A DNA stretch of 64,000 nt from Microvelia longipes (Eukaryota; Arthropoda; Insecta; Hemiptera; Veliidae), in contig JACMZG010001914.1 in assembly GCA_018340805.1 (NCBI GenBank), positions 51,762,146 through 51,826,145 of the forward strand, written 5' to 3'. Below, in pieces: positions 46,185-58,449 of this stretch. The stretch's first letter is position 1, and each line of letters opens with the position of its first letter. Below the pieces are notes generated by a model. It ran no database searches and had not been told where the DNA came from. It saw nothing but the letters and a program-made list of their open reading frames with translations. Position numbers and translations under genes: made by a program.

Positions 46185-46412
46185 TACCAAAGTTGGAGAC
46201 TTACTTCACATCTCAGAAGTATGTGAGAAGCAGTTTCGGTTTCCGTTTTACAAAACCCTACACACTGGGTTATCTTTAAGATACCAATGGTATAGATGTT
46301 TTCGGACGTGACAGTGACCAGTCAGTAGTCCAGTTACTGTTCTAAGGTCCCTTCTGCTGAGACTAAGGTGATCCTCAGTTACTATGGGACTTGGTCCCTT
46401 TAACATAAGTTC
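46185..46412 (-). pseudogene. LINE RNase H / C-terminal remnant
   Basis: Minus strand: LKGPSPIVTEDHLSLSRRD then LRTVTGLLTGHCHVRKHLYH, WYLKDNPVC, a one-base shift, FCKTETETASHILLRCE. The order LTGH...L, then C..C, then E...H.L..C is that of the C-terminal end (after RNase H) of I- and R1-type LINEs and their relatives. Only this fragment remains. It adjoins a 5S-derived repeat. Confidence 0.65.
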
Positions 46413-46451
46413 AGAAAATAGTTTTTATGATTCCCTTAACCATCAATAGTG

Positions 46452-46958
46452 ATTCAGCAAAAGTAAGAAAAGTCATAAAACGCGTAAAAATATTGCTATC
46501 ATTTTGAGATTTAGCACGCATGTACCTACGTATAAGAATAACATATGTGACAAGTTTCATTTTATTATCAGCATTAGTTCAATTTTAACTAATAATGAAT
46601 TGTTCAATTAACTTTTAATGGAATGACTTGTGTAGGCTTTTTAAAAAAGTGTAAATAATTGGAAAAATAAACCAATTGAGCTGAAGTTTTGTACCTTTAC
46701 GTAATAAATAAGTACACTATGTTACGACAAGTACATATACGATTTTTGTTGGATCGTAAAAGTTAAGAAGTAACGAGCGTGGTCAGTGACTGGATTGGTG
46801 ACACCTGGGAACGAAACGGATTTATTGACCATCTGAGGGCGAGCGAAGCAAACCCGATGGCGTTTTGTAGTATAAATGTAACGCCTTTATATGCTGAGGA
46901 CAAGCGAATCCGATGTGATGAGGAAAAGTTCCGAGGCAACCTGTACCCGGGTTTTTTT
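46452..46958 (+). mobile_element. 5S-derived repeat, copy D (5'-truncated)
   Basis: Starts within the tcataaaacgcg region and ends at gttccgaggcaacctgtacccggg. The 5S-like block at 46746-46813 is the best preserved: AAAGTTAAG, GCGTGGTCAGTGACTGGATT, GGTGAC, CCTGGGAAC, very close to the 3' half of 5S rRNA. The 63-codon frame there is incidental. Confidence 0.75.
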
Positions 46959-46959
46959 A

Positions 46960-48985
46960 TATTATTATGATTATTTTACCTACTCGTTAGCTTTCTGTAT
47001 ACTTCATCAAGTTATTTTATTGTAATTTTTACACCTATCCGTTAGCTCTCTTTAAACCTAATTAAGCCATTTTAACGTTTTTGTGATTATTAGGTACGCT
47101 TCTGTTATGTCTCTTTTAGCCTTAATGAGTTATTTTATTTTATTCATTATAAATTTTTCACTTATAAAAGGTTTTTATTTTTAGGCATAAACTTGTAACA
47201 TGAATATGCTCAGTATGGAGCGAAATATAGATCTATAAAAACAATATCACATTGTCTCATTTGTGCCCACTCATCACTACTTGTTATTTTATCTTTTTTT
47301 TGTCACATTTACTCCTATTTGACAGCTCTCTTTGAACCTCAATAAGTTATTTGTTTGTTACATTACTTCTATTTGATAGCTCTCTTTGAACCTCAATAAG
47401 TTATTTGTTTGTCACATTTACTTCTATTTGATAGCTCTCTTTGAACCTCAATAAGTTATTTGTTTGTTACATTACTTCTATTTGACAATTCTCTTTGAGC
47501 CTCAATAAGTTATTTGTTTGTCACATTTACTCCTATTTGATAGCTCTTTTTGAGCCGCAATAAGTTCTTTGTTTGTTACATTTACTCCTATTTGACAGTT
47601 CTCTTTGAACCTCAATAAGTTAATTGTTTGTCACATTTACTCCTATTTGACAGTTCTCTTTGAACCTCAATAAGTCATTTGTTTGTTACATTTACTCCTA
47701 TTTGACATTCTCTTTGAACCTCAATAAGTTAATTGTTTGTCCATTTACTCCTATTTGACGTTCTCTTTGAACCTCAATAAGTCATTTGTTGTCACATTTA
47801 CTCCTATTTGATAGCTCTCTTTGATCCTTCAATAAGTCTTTGTTTGTCACATTACTCCTATTTGATAGCTCTCTTAGCCTCAATAAGTCATTGTTTGTCA
47901 CATTTACTCCTATTTGATAGCTCTCTTGAGCCGCAATAAGTTCTTTGTTGTTACATTTACTCCTATTTGACAGTTCTCTTTGAACCTCAATAAGTTATTT
48001 GTTTGTCACATTTACTCCTATTTGATAGCTCTCTTTGAGCCTCAATAAGTCATTTGGTTGTTACATTTACTCCTATTTGACAGCTCTCTTTGAGCCTTAA
48101 TAGGTTATTTGTTTGTCACATTTACTCCTAATTGACAGCTCTCTTTGAGCCTCAATAAGTCATTTGTTTGTTACATTTACTCCTATTTGACAGTTCTCTT
48201 TGAACCTCAATAAGTTAATTGTTTGTCACATTTACTCCTATTTGACATTCTCTTTGACCTCAATAAGTTATTTGTTTGCACATTTACTCCTATTGACAGT
48301 TCTCTCTCAATAAGTTATTTGTTTTGTCACATTACTCCTATTTGATAGCTCTCTTTGAGCCTCAATAAGTCATTTGTTTGTCACATTTACTCCTATTTGA
48401 TAGCTCTCTTTGAGCCGCAATAAGTTCTTTGTTTGTTACATTTACTCCTATTTGACAGTTCTCTTTGAACCTCAATAAGTTATTTGTTTGTCACATTTAC
48501 CTCCTATTTTGATAGCTCTCTTGAGCCTCAATAAGTCATTTGGTTGTTACATTTACTCCTATTTGCAGCTCTCTTTGAGCCTTAATAGGTTATTTGTTTG
48601 TCACATTTACTCCTATTTGACAGCTCTCTTTGAGCCTCAATAAGTCATTTGTTTGTTACATTTACTCCTATTTGACAGCTCTCTTTGAGCCTCAATCAGT
48701 CATTTGTTTGTCACATTTACTCCTATTTGACAGTTCTCTTTGAGCCTCAATCAGTCATTTGTTTGTCACATTTACTCCTATTTGACAGCTCTTTTTGAGC
48801 CTCAATAAGTCATTTGTATGTTACATTTACTCCTATTTGACAGCTCTTTTGAGCCTCAATAAGTTATTTGTTTTTTACATTTACTCCTATTTGACAGCTC
48901 TCTTTGAGCCTCAATAAGTCATTTGTTTGTTACATTTACTCCTGTTTGACAGCTCTCTTTGAACCTGTCAAAGTTATTTAGCACC
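46960..48985. repeat. 55-bp minisatellite, about 31 units plus diverged edge
   Basis: The unit is catttactcctatttgacag...ctctttgagcctcaataagt...tttgtttgt, 55 bp (47526 to 47581, for example), from about 47270 to 48985. Before it, 46975-47165 holds three strongly diverged units (cctactcgttagctttctg, cctatccgttagctctctt...), so divergence increases towards the left edge. Units fall into types with ACAGTT/GAACC or ATAGCT/GAGCC that alternate in blocks. Confidence 0.93.
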
Positions 48986-50922
48986 TATTTCTTAGCTCTT
49001 CTCTCTAAACATCAATATTGTACTTATGTTATATAGAACTGTTATCAAGACTCCTACGCCAAATTTTTACTGGTTTTTAACTTTTTCTTCTGTAGTATTA
49101 TATTCCTAGAATATTTCTGTATTTTGTTTGATAGTGACGCCCACATCTGTTAATATTTAAAAGTCAATTAATAATTAAACTCTGAAGTGATTTAGTGTGA
49201 AACCTCGACCCAATGTACCTTGCAAATTCTAAAACAGCCTTTTTATTTCATTTGATTTATTTTTTTAAGTTATTTATATATTTCGTAGAATTTATAAAAT
49301 TCGATGTGTTTGGGGTATTCATTTTCAAATTCGCGTTTTGGGTTGAAATATTCAGGTATCTCTTATAATGGATATAAAGGGAATTTCGGTCAATAGAGAG
49401 ACTGGTGTATACTGGGGATGTTGAAGCTATTGTCTCCTAATTGTCGACATGGTATAAAAGAGGCGTGCGTAGTGTTTGTGTCCATTTGAGTATTTAGTCA
49501 TGAAGTTGGATGCTTGTGTCCGTGACTATTGGAGTATTTTCCTGGTTTCAAGGAAACTCTCCAAGGGGATATTTAGCGGGCCGGAAATATCAGACGATAA
49601 TGTTCCTTAAAACGGAGAGGTCGGATAACTGTATTTAGTACAATGAAACCTTTTTCCTATATGATGCTATTCACAGCTTTGTCTTTCAGCTAGAGCTAAA
49701 GAGAAAGAGATAGCTCTCTTTCACACTCTACCTCACATGTTAATGCAGTTTCCTCCCTCCCTTGTCCGAGTTTTCTCCCTCTCAACTTTTGTTTACAGTT
49801 AAATTCTCGCTGGATTGTTCCCCATTAGGAATTATTACCTACCAGAGGGTTTTTCTCGCCGACTTTTTCTCCATATTGTGAACTATTAACTTTTATTTTT
49901 TGTCGTTTTTAACTTGACTCTAATGTTTATTCAAAATAATAACTATTAATGAATTACTATTGCTTTTTATCTGACGAAACTAACTTAATTAAAGCAAATA
50001 TTATTAGTTTTGAGATATACAGGAGTTGGGGGAATATATGTCCTTCCATATTACAGTCCTCTCAATTTACTCAATTTCCTTTACTTCGGGCTAGACTTGG
50101 AATTCAATAACCAATTACCTATTGTTAGGTTCAACAAATAAGCGTGCTGCTACCTTGAGAGCGCTCCACCTTGAGAGTTACTGATTTCGAAACAAGATAA
50201 ATTAAAATTGTGGATTGAAGAACGTATTTCCTCTTTGCATAATATTTATATTAGTTTGTAACTCAGGTTTAGTGTAGGAGGATTAAGAAGGTGCAGATAA
50301 ATAAATAAATAAATAAACCATTTATTGCAGATTATACATTGTTTTTACATCTTCGAGGTTTTTATTTTTTACCAATTAAACTGCAAATCGGCGCATAGCC
50401 ATGGTTACCCTTTTAAGGGTTGAGTTGCTTACTGTATTATTATCTAATGGAATTCATCTTAAAGATTTAATAAGAATTCATTTATTTAATTTTAATTTAA
50501 CTACTTAGGTAATTTTTGTAATAAGTATTCTTAATTAAATTGGTTGTATATTATTTTTTAAATTTATTTTATTTATTCATTTATTTATTTTTATTATTCT
50601 TATTTTGTTTACATATTTTTATTATATCCTAAAAAATCTTACCGTTATTTAAATATTCACAATTTTAATTTATTTCTTAAAATTATTATTATTTTTTTCT
50701 TATAAATATATATTTGATTATTGCTTATTAAATAAATTTCATAAATTATTATATGAATAATAAATTATTATATGAAATATAAATTATTATATTTATAACT
50801 GCACTATAATGTTACAATTGTTTTAAAAGGAGGTCCTAACTATTCAGTCCAAGTTCTGCCATTTCGAGTCCTGTCGATACTTTTGTTTTTTTTTTAAATT
50901 CCTGGATTTTCTTGTCTAAACT
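48986..50922. other. Non-coding stretch
   Basis: Very AT-rich from 50450. A (TAAA)n run of about five copies lies at 50300-50322. No gene seen. Confidence 0.4.
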
Positions 50923-51682
50923 TCAAAAGGCAGGAATTTCCTTATTCGGCATGTGTAAGCTATTTTTTTTCTTATTTTGTAAACAATTAATTTTATTTAT
51001 TTTCTTTTCAGCTTTTCCTTTCTTTTCACGTAGAACCATTACGTGAAAAGAAAGGAAAAGCTGAAAAGACTCATCTTTAATATTTTTAGCCTTATTTATT
51101 TTTTTATCTGCCTTAAACTCTTTAATGATGAGGCGATCATACTTAATTACTGCATATTTTCCGCTTTGTCGTGCTGCAAGCATTTTTGGAATAAGCGTTT
51201 TCTTTTTATCTCTTACAATTTTTGGGTAGTCCTCACCTATGCTGATTTTTTCTTCCGCAGATGATAACTTATGCCTATTTTTCAAGACTAAGTATTTCTT
51301 TTTCGATGCTACAAACGATACACGGACTGGATTTTTTGTCCTGTTTTCCCATCTGCCTAACCCTCTGCACACAGTCAATATCAGATTCTTGTATATTAAT
51401 TTTCATAACTTGATTAAATATATTTAGCACTGCTTCTTCTAAATCTTCTTGATCGATGTCAGCTAAGCCATAAATAATGACATTTTTATTATTTATTTGC
51501 CTTTCCAAGTAGCTTATTCTTTCTTCTTGGACTTCAATCGTCGCTTTCAATTCTTCTATAACTTCCTTAATATCTTCCCTAATGTGATTCCTGAGTTCTC
51601 TAAGTAAAGCCAGAACTTCACTTTTAAAAGTTTCTCTGAAATCTGTTATTAATTTATGCATATTGCTATTGCTCACTTCCAT
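50923..51682 (-). pseudogene. LINE ORF1 (coiled coil, RRM-like, C-terminal domain), frameshifted
   Basis: Frame 51682-51275: an N-terminal helical, coiled-coil-like region (about residues 10-65, RELRNHIREDIKEVIEELKA), then NKNVIIYGLADIDQEDLEEA, the RRM-like strand-helix found in L1/CR1-type ORF1 proteins, and DCVQRVRQMG. Near 51330 the frame shifts; the second frame (to 50923) continues PVRVSFVASKKKYLVLKNRH, EDYPKIVRDKKKTLIPKMLA, ARQSGKYAVIKYDRLII, the C-terminal domain of the same protein family. ORF1 proteins bind element RNA. The frameshift makes it a pseudogene. A palindrome covers its end (51004-51068). Confidence 0.8.
51004..51068. repeat. 29-bp perfect inverted repeat, 7-base loop
   Basis: Arms 51004-51032 and 51040-51068 are exact reverse complements (CTTTTCAGCTTTTCCTTTCT... 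/ ...AGCTGAAAAG) around GAACCAT. It lies in the C-terminal part of the ORF1 remnant. Confidence 0.95.
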
Positions 51683-53107
51683 AATTTAAATTATTTATCT
51701 AAAGTAAATTATTTAAAGTATTTATTATATGGGTTATATTCAAAAAATTAAATATTTTGTTTATAATTAATTTATTTATTTCATAAACTGTAAATAAGTT
51801 TGTTTATAGGTATTCATTCAATAGAAACAGTTTTATTGTTATCACTCACAAGTATATCCACATCAACACACTCTCAGGGATTCCCCCAGATCTAGCTAGA
51901 TTGTTTACAAGTCTCCCCTCTCTAAGCTTGAAGAGTAGAATTGATTTTATGAATTTCTTTTCGCTAAAACACGTGTTTTAAATGGATTTTTTTTTTAAAA
52001 AAACTTGTAACTTAAAAACGGCTCGATAAAAATTCTTGATACTTCACAATGAGTTTACACTTATTTTAATCTCCGACTGAGCCAAATTTGAAAACACTAT
52101 CAGAAAGAAAACCTGCTAAATAATTGAGTAATTCACGGACACGATCTTACATCTACAGCAGGTGCAGATATAACAGTCAGAAACGTTAAGTATAGAAATT
52201 ATAGTGGTATAAAGTAAATTAAGGAGTAGAATAATCAAACCAAGCACCTTTGTCTTTTATTTGCCTGACAGAAAAAGTTATAAAGATAAGAAAATGAGAA
52301 CTCTTGATGGGTTAAAGGTCAGATAGGTGAAATTTATTTGGAAATAAATTTAAGTCTGAGGTCATGACAGGCTGTGGAGAAAATAAAATTATTGAGATAA
52401 TCAGAGTCTTGATTACAGGATGTGCAGGAATCATCCACAGACAGAGTTAGTTTTAAAGGTATATATACCAAATAACAGGACTGCTGATATGGATTTGACT
52501 GATAAATCTTTATTTAGAAAAGTTTGACATTATGAGCTGGTATGGTTAATATTTCAAGGGGGATAATGAATGTCATCGATATACTTAAGAATAAGGACTA
52601 TTCACTAAGAAATCGCACTTTTATACTTCAGAACTGTTGCTAAGTCACTAATGACGGTCAATCACAACATAATACAAGTTTTTCCCGGATAGCATAACTA
52701 CACCTACATGCATATAGATAGACAACATAGTATAAAGTACACTGGAGGTCTTAAAACAAATTCAGATAAATAAGCATTCTACTAAATTTATTAAGAGTGG
52801 ATACTTCTGATAAATTGGCCAAACCCAATGACAACACCGTAAACAAACACGCAAGAATCCTGGCCAAAATTATTGCCAAACCTGCAATTCTAAAACACTA
52901 GTTCTTATATTTTTAGTTATTATGAGGTTCTACGGAAGATGAGATTTTGTCTTTAAATCAAACATAGAAAGTATACAAGTTAAACACAATAACTTAAATA
53001 ATAAAATTTTAATGAATAAAAAAGCTTAGAGAAGTATTATTACACAGCCGCGAGTTGCCGTGTAATCCCGGTGTAAAGTTGTTAAGCCCCCAACTTCATT
53101 GACTTAC
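51683..53107. other. Non-coding stretch
   Basis: No supported gene in 1.4 kb. Confidence 0.35.
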
Positions 53108-53334
53108 CTACTTTTTACTTTGTTCTTTTATCAATCTTTTTAATTGAAAAAGTTGATCAAGCCAGAGTCGTTCTTGTGTTGGATGTTCTTTTCCATCGGA
53201 ACGTGCAAGTTTGACCCATCTTTCATACAGGAGTTGTTTAACTAAGGCTACAAACTTTGTTAGAACCTTCTTACGTAAAAATGTTTCTACTTTTTTCATT
53301 TTCGTCTTTAACTTGTTGGAGTATTGATTTTTTA
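53108..53334 (-). CDS. Exon-like reading frame, unknown basic protein (~75 aa)
   Basis: The frame reads ...YSNKLKTKMKKVETFLRKKV, LTKFVALVKQLLYERWVKLA, RSDGKEHPTQERLWLDQLF, QLKRLIKEQSKK, stop TAG. No ATG lies near the 5' end: the longer frame starts with TTG at 53353, and the first ATG is internal (residue 19). A possible acceptor is the AG after tttcaaaatttaaag. The stop is followed directly by GTAAGT, so TAG|GTAAGT is a perfect donor. It is rich in K and predicted helix, with two Trp. I do not recognise the family. It could be an exon of a host gene or an ORF1 scrap. Confidence 0.35.
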
Positions 53335-53541
53335 CTTTAAATTTTGAAATCAAGTTACAATAAAAAAACCTATGGTCGTACTTGGCAAACTGGTATGCAA
53401 TATTTTATTTTAGCTAGTTTTCATAGTTAAAACTGCTGGAAAACCTATATCATTATTTACAGCTGATTTATATAACAGCAATTGTCAAAACATAATTATG
53501 ACTAAATTATTTCCGTAGAAATGATTATATGATTGACATAT

Positions 53542-53590
<49 letters not shown>

Positions 53591-54835
53591 TATATATCAA
53601 ACAATATATTATGTATTGATTGAAATAATGTAAACAAATCACGTTGTTTTGTCTAATACATTTGAAAATTCGCTTATATCTTGGCAGTATGCCTCTTGTA
53701 TAAACCAGCTATGACGAACTGATAAAGTAAAACAATCATGTGGCCTCGAATCTGCCTCCAGCGCTGACGCTAAGACGCTGCAAAGAGGCTAAATGCCTCT
53801 TGTATTTTCACAGTTTTTCCTTTTTTCATTCAACTAGACTTGATCGTGTAATATGAATTTCCGTAAGGAATAAATAAATTTTATGAAAATGTTAATAAAT
53901 AAAGTAAATGGTATCGTGGAAAATCACCGGTACTAGTGGTAATAAAAATTCAAGATAGGTAATAAAATGTTCAACAATATCCAGCATGAACTGCTAACAA
54001 TAGACACGACGTAAATCTAATATTTCTTTTTATTGAATATCATATAACTATATAGATATTACAGCACAGTTCCGCTTTCACAATATACTATACAAGAAAT
54101 ATTACCGAGTATGAAAAGATGGTACTAAAAACTTGACTCGAGAATCGTCGAGGTCTCGAAGAATAAAAGTCAGCTTGGGATGAGGCGAAACTGTATTTTT
54201 ATACTATTGTTAAAACATGGCTTCATTTATAGATAAATATCCTTTTAAACATTTTATTCATTCCATTCTTTAGGTTTTAAATTTTATTAATCTAAATAGT
54301 TTTTTTTGAATTGTTTAATCTGTAAGACCTGACTTTTGTATACTATTCTTTATCTGCACTCCTTAAGATCCTGGGATATTAATTATTGGGAAATAATACG
54401 CCAATGACAAACATAATGCTTTTATCTACTCCTTGTATTGTAAGTTCTACATACAGTCTTGTTATCTCACACTGTAAATGTACTTTTACTCCCTAGGGAG
54501 GAAAAGTGAAAGTGTTGCCAACTTGACAGAATTTTTAAGTAAAATTTTTAGGAAATTTTAGGATTTTTTTTCGGTGTTATGTTGGTACTACGGGTAGAAT
54601 ATACAATATACACACGCTAATGTTTAAATTACAAATATAATATTACACATTATTCTATTGACAGCTTACAATAACATAATGTGAAGATAGTGGCTTTATT
54701 CTCTCTTCATCAGAGTAATTGACATGGTAAGAATAAACTAAAATAACACAATAACAATTAAGGAGCTGAAGAATATATTAATAGTTGTTAGTATTAGTTC
54801 TCTAGTCGTAGATAAAATTTAATATGCAACAAGGG
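53335..54835. other. Non-coding stretch with a (TA)n run
   Basis: A (TA)n tract of about 60 bp is at 53539-53598. ttaagatgcctcttgta-like repeats at 53688 and 53790 (atgcctcttgtat) are short direct copies. No gene seen. Confidence 0.4.
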
Positions 54836-55008
54836 ATGAAAGTTTTCAGCTCTCGTATTATCTCCCTCGTCAAGCCTCGGGAGCCAAAATGTTAGTTAAC
54901 TCCCTCGGCAAGCCTCGGGAGCTAACTAGTTTATCTCCCTCGGCCTACCGGCCTCGTGAGCTAATGAAGTTTCCTCCTTCGGCGCTGCCTTAGGACGAAA
55001 CTTAAACA
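54836..55008 (-). repeat. Run of GA-type hairpins, inverse of 41640-41790
   Basis: On the minus strand: CTCCCGAGGC-TT-GCCGAGGGAG, CTCACGAGGC...GGCCGAGGGAG and similar, ending in the same gagagctgaaa as at 41790. Loops and outer bases differ between units but the pairing is kept. Confidence 0.65.
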
Positions 55009-55761
55009 TTATAATAAATATATTTTTTATTTGTTTATAAATAGAAGTTTTGTATTATTATACGAACAAGTGTCTTAGACATTTAATAGGATAACGAATG
55101 GTCAAGTCTATAGTAAAAAGTGACAAGATTTAGGTAAACGGGTAGAGAGTTGTTTATTTAGTCGTGTTTTATGGAGTCAAGTTCTCAGGAAGTCAAGTAG
55201 GTGGTTAAGTTAGATCCCTTGAAAACTCAGTGAGAAGATAGGCTTAATTTTCCGCTCCGTGTAGCACAGTGAGGTGCTTTTCCAGGGGGTTTCCTTGGTT
55301 AGACTGTTGTGTCCTCATCACAACAATCATCTTACTACCCACCTTTCTATTCTTTAGCTTTTATTCCATTCTCCTTTCGTCTATTTTTATTGTCTATATC
55401 TTCCGCATTGTCTTTGAAATAAGAAAATTGACTCAAGATTTTTTATCGAATGTCCACGTTTCAGCGAGATCTTAAAAATCAAAAAGGTTAACATGGTATA
55501 GTATGAATATGAATGTGATAGAGCTTTTTATGATTTTTTTACAGAGTTAACTTGACAAGGTTTTGCGTTAAAGAATGTAATTATTAGTGAGTTAAGCGTT
55601 GCAGGGAGTAATTATTTCTAGGTTAAACGTGACAGGGAGTAATTATTAGTAGGTTAAGACTTGTAGTAAGTAAGCATTGGTATGCCAAGCTTTGTAGAGA
55701 GTAATCATTGGTTACTTTTAAGCATCGAAGATTGTTTTCATTACGCCGTAATACGCTGTTG
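55009..55761. other. Non-coding stretch
   Basis: Contains three imperfect repeats of gggagtaattatt(tc)tagg(tta) between 55580 and 55720. No supported gene. Confidence 0.4.
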
Positions 55762-56702
55762 TTATAATACGACACACGGCTAAAATCAATTGACAGCCCG
55801 CTAAAATCTCAATGCTTTCAACCCTCTTTTATTAATAAAAAAAATCCCTTCTTTTATGTAACAAATAAAATTCCCTACTCTGGCAACACTGAAAGTCAGG
55901 TTGTGTTTTGAATTTTATTATTTGTTTTTATTTGATATCGTATTTTTTTATTTTTAAAAATAAGTTATTTAATTTTTAAGAAGGAATATTGTTGTATCTT
56001 ATAAATATCCAACTAATTGTTGCTTTAAATTTGTTCGGGAAGTATGAATTAAGTGGAGTTAAAGTTGTTAATTACGTAATGCAATGGATCATATTAGTTC
56101 TTCAATAAAAGTTTGACGATTTAAATAAATTGTCAGCTATAAATACTTTTTTCTAAATCAAACTGCTTTTTTGTGTCAAGTTTGTATAATTGAATGCGTA
56201 TTGTTTCATATTATAAAAATAATATGACACAATATGCATTCAAGACTTAAAAAAATCAAGACTGTCATCTATTGAAACACATTGCATTTTAAAAAAAAAA
56301 TGCTGTCTTTTGGTTGACAGAGCACAGAACCTGCGCTGTACTCAAATAGCAAGAAATGCTTGAAGAATACGTCAATGTCCAAGCGTCAAATATAGGCACT
56401 CAGATCATATTACAACTCCGCAATAATTGGATGAATTGAACAAATTGGAATGAAACGAAACGAAATCAAACGCAGATCAATGAGCACAATAAAAGCGACG
56501 CGAGGTTACAAATATTTGTCTATATAGGTTACAACCAGTGTTGCCTTTTTATGATTTTATTTACGAAAAAGGTATTTTTTTATACCGAGGTTGGCATGAG
56601 ATGGAGGGGGAAAGAGCGGGGTTGGTCTGAACCAATAGAATTCTTTCCCTCACAGATTTTTGGCGCGCTGTCAATTGATTTTAGCCGTGTGTCGTACTAT
56701 AA
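55762..56702. mobile_element. TIR element, ~940 bp, non-coding
   Basis: ttataatacgacacacggct...caattgacagc at the left and its inverse at 56663-56702 (gctgtcaattgattttagcc...gtcgtactataa). Inner parts also match weakly (ctggcaacactg / ccagtgttgcc; gcgtattgtttcatatta / aatatgacacaatatgc). No transposase. Confidence 0.7.
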
Positions 56703-58449
56703 TTACGTTTATAACTTAATGTTCTATTTTCAAAGAGAAATATAAAGAGTTAAAAGGCGATATTTTGTATAAACAATCTTTTTTCCAATTTTCTTTTATA
56801 AAAAGATACCAACAATTACCATTTAGTGAGGAAAACACCCCAAATTGGTATTGAAAAAGCTGTTTAAGATAACAGCGTTATCAGTTAATGTGGTGGTGCG
56901 ACGATTTTTTTATCCTATTCAGGAATTAGACGCTCCTGGGTGGAGACATTAAAAGGATGCTAATAACTGAATTATCCTTTTTTGCCTCAAGCCAGGATTA
57001 CAGAAAGGAAGATTTAGGTTCGGCAAGTTTTCATAGCAAGGGTCATTGTATGAAGATTAGGAACCCCTCCTGATTACGCCTTTAAGGTTTGAGTTTTCCC
57101 TGTGGCATTTCAGGTTTTCATTTTTTCACAGTTCTTTGATTTTCCTAAACCTTTGCTGTTTCCTCCTATAAATATCCGTTATAATTGTTGCATTTAAAAA
57201 TCAACTGGTTAAGAAGTTGGAGAGTGTATTAAAGTAGATAATATATTTTTAAATCGGCTTCGGACATTTGATTTTAAAGGAACGTTTAATAATTTGCGTT
57301 AACGCAAATTATTTAAAACGTATAAACGCTAAAACGTTTTAATAACTTGCATAAACTGTGCTTTAGATGTGCGCAAATAATGCAGTGCAGTTCTGGTTTT
57401 GGAATAATGGTCATTTTTGTATGGCCTATGGTATAAATATGCGCATTTCTTTAAAACACCAGAAAATATCCAATTGGTATATACCAGATATTAGATTTTT
57501 TCCAATATATACAAAACATTGGTGTTAAATATCAATATATCATTTGCTACTACCGTGTTTTGCCAAACATGAATAGTTGACACAATTATATTGTGTCAAC
57601 TATAATCGTTGACAATATAGTCAACTGTAGTCGTTTACAATAATAAACGATTTGTGGAGAGACTTTGGTCTTTTATTCAGCTATATATTGTGTTAAGTAT
57701 TAATAGTCGCGTTATAAAGGATAGCTGAAAACGTAAGCAAATAAAGGATCCTTCAGCTAGGAAATGCACGTGTTTAAAGGAAATCCCCCTACTAGCTTAT
57801 GGTCCTTGTCCACAAGGTCCACATCTAGAGCTTAGATTATGCAAATTATTAAAAAGTTTTAGCGCATGTCCAAGTCATCAAGCCACAATCAAAGGACCAA
57901 ATCAACTGACCTTCACGTCTGAGTTTTCAAATGTCATTGATCGTTCTGATTTTGTTTTTATCTATATTAGAAACCGGAAATCAAAACAAATTTTTGTTTC
58001 GTATACGATACGGAACAAAAACTAATGTTAGTGGACATAACAAAACATCGGAGACAGTTCAGAGGGAAATAAAACCTAACTCACAGCAATTATCCTCTAT
58101 TTTCTTTTATTACTTTGGAAAACTGGAAAAGTCTAGGTCTAACATGACCCAAGTGAGTGCAATTACAAGTATAGACTATTACTGTACTGTAATATATACT
58201 GTGTAATTCTCAGTGGGATTAGTGAGACCACACATTAGTCTAACTACCTGCTAAGTACTCTTGCTTACTTTCAAACTTGATAACGATCTTACTAAGTACA
58301 ACCATAAGAACAACTTAAAACAACTTTAACGACCTTAGAACAATACTTATAATTTTGTTAATAAATGTGATATTCTAAAAAGTATACCGAAATGCGTAGA
58401 AAGCTTATGCAATTTAAACTCTCTATTTATGGAGACAATTGTCATAAGG
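56703..58449. other. Non-coding stretch with palindromes
   Basis: 57292-57313 contains the perfect palindrome AATTTGCGTTAACGCAAATT. 57535-57605 is a crumb of the ~320-bp repeat with GTTGACACAAT-TAT-ATTGTGTCAAC. gtggagagactttgg near 57652 is an arm of the 541-813 family. The 91-codon frame at 57931-58206 is not recognised. Confidence 0.5.

Noticed and set aside
46960..48985. CRISPR-like regular 55-bp repeats
   Set aside because: No unique spacers; the whole unit repeats.
57931..58206. 91-aa plus frame with hydrophobic start as a secreted peptide
   Set aside because: The hydrophobic N-terminus is short and compositionally ordinary for AT-rich DNA; nothing else supports it.
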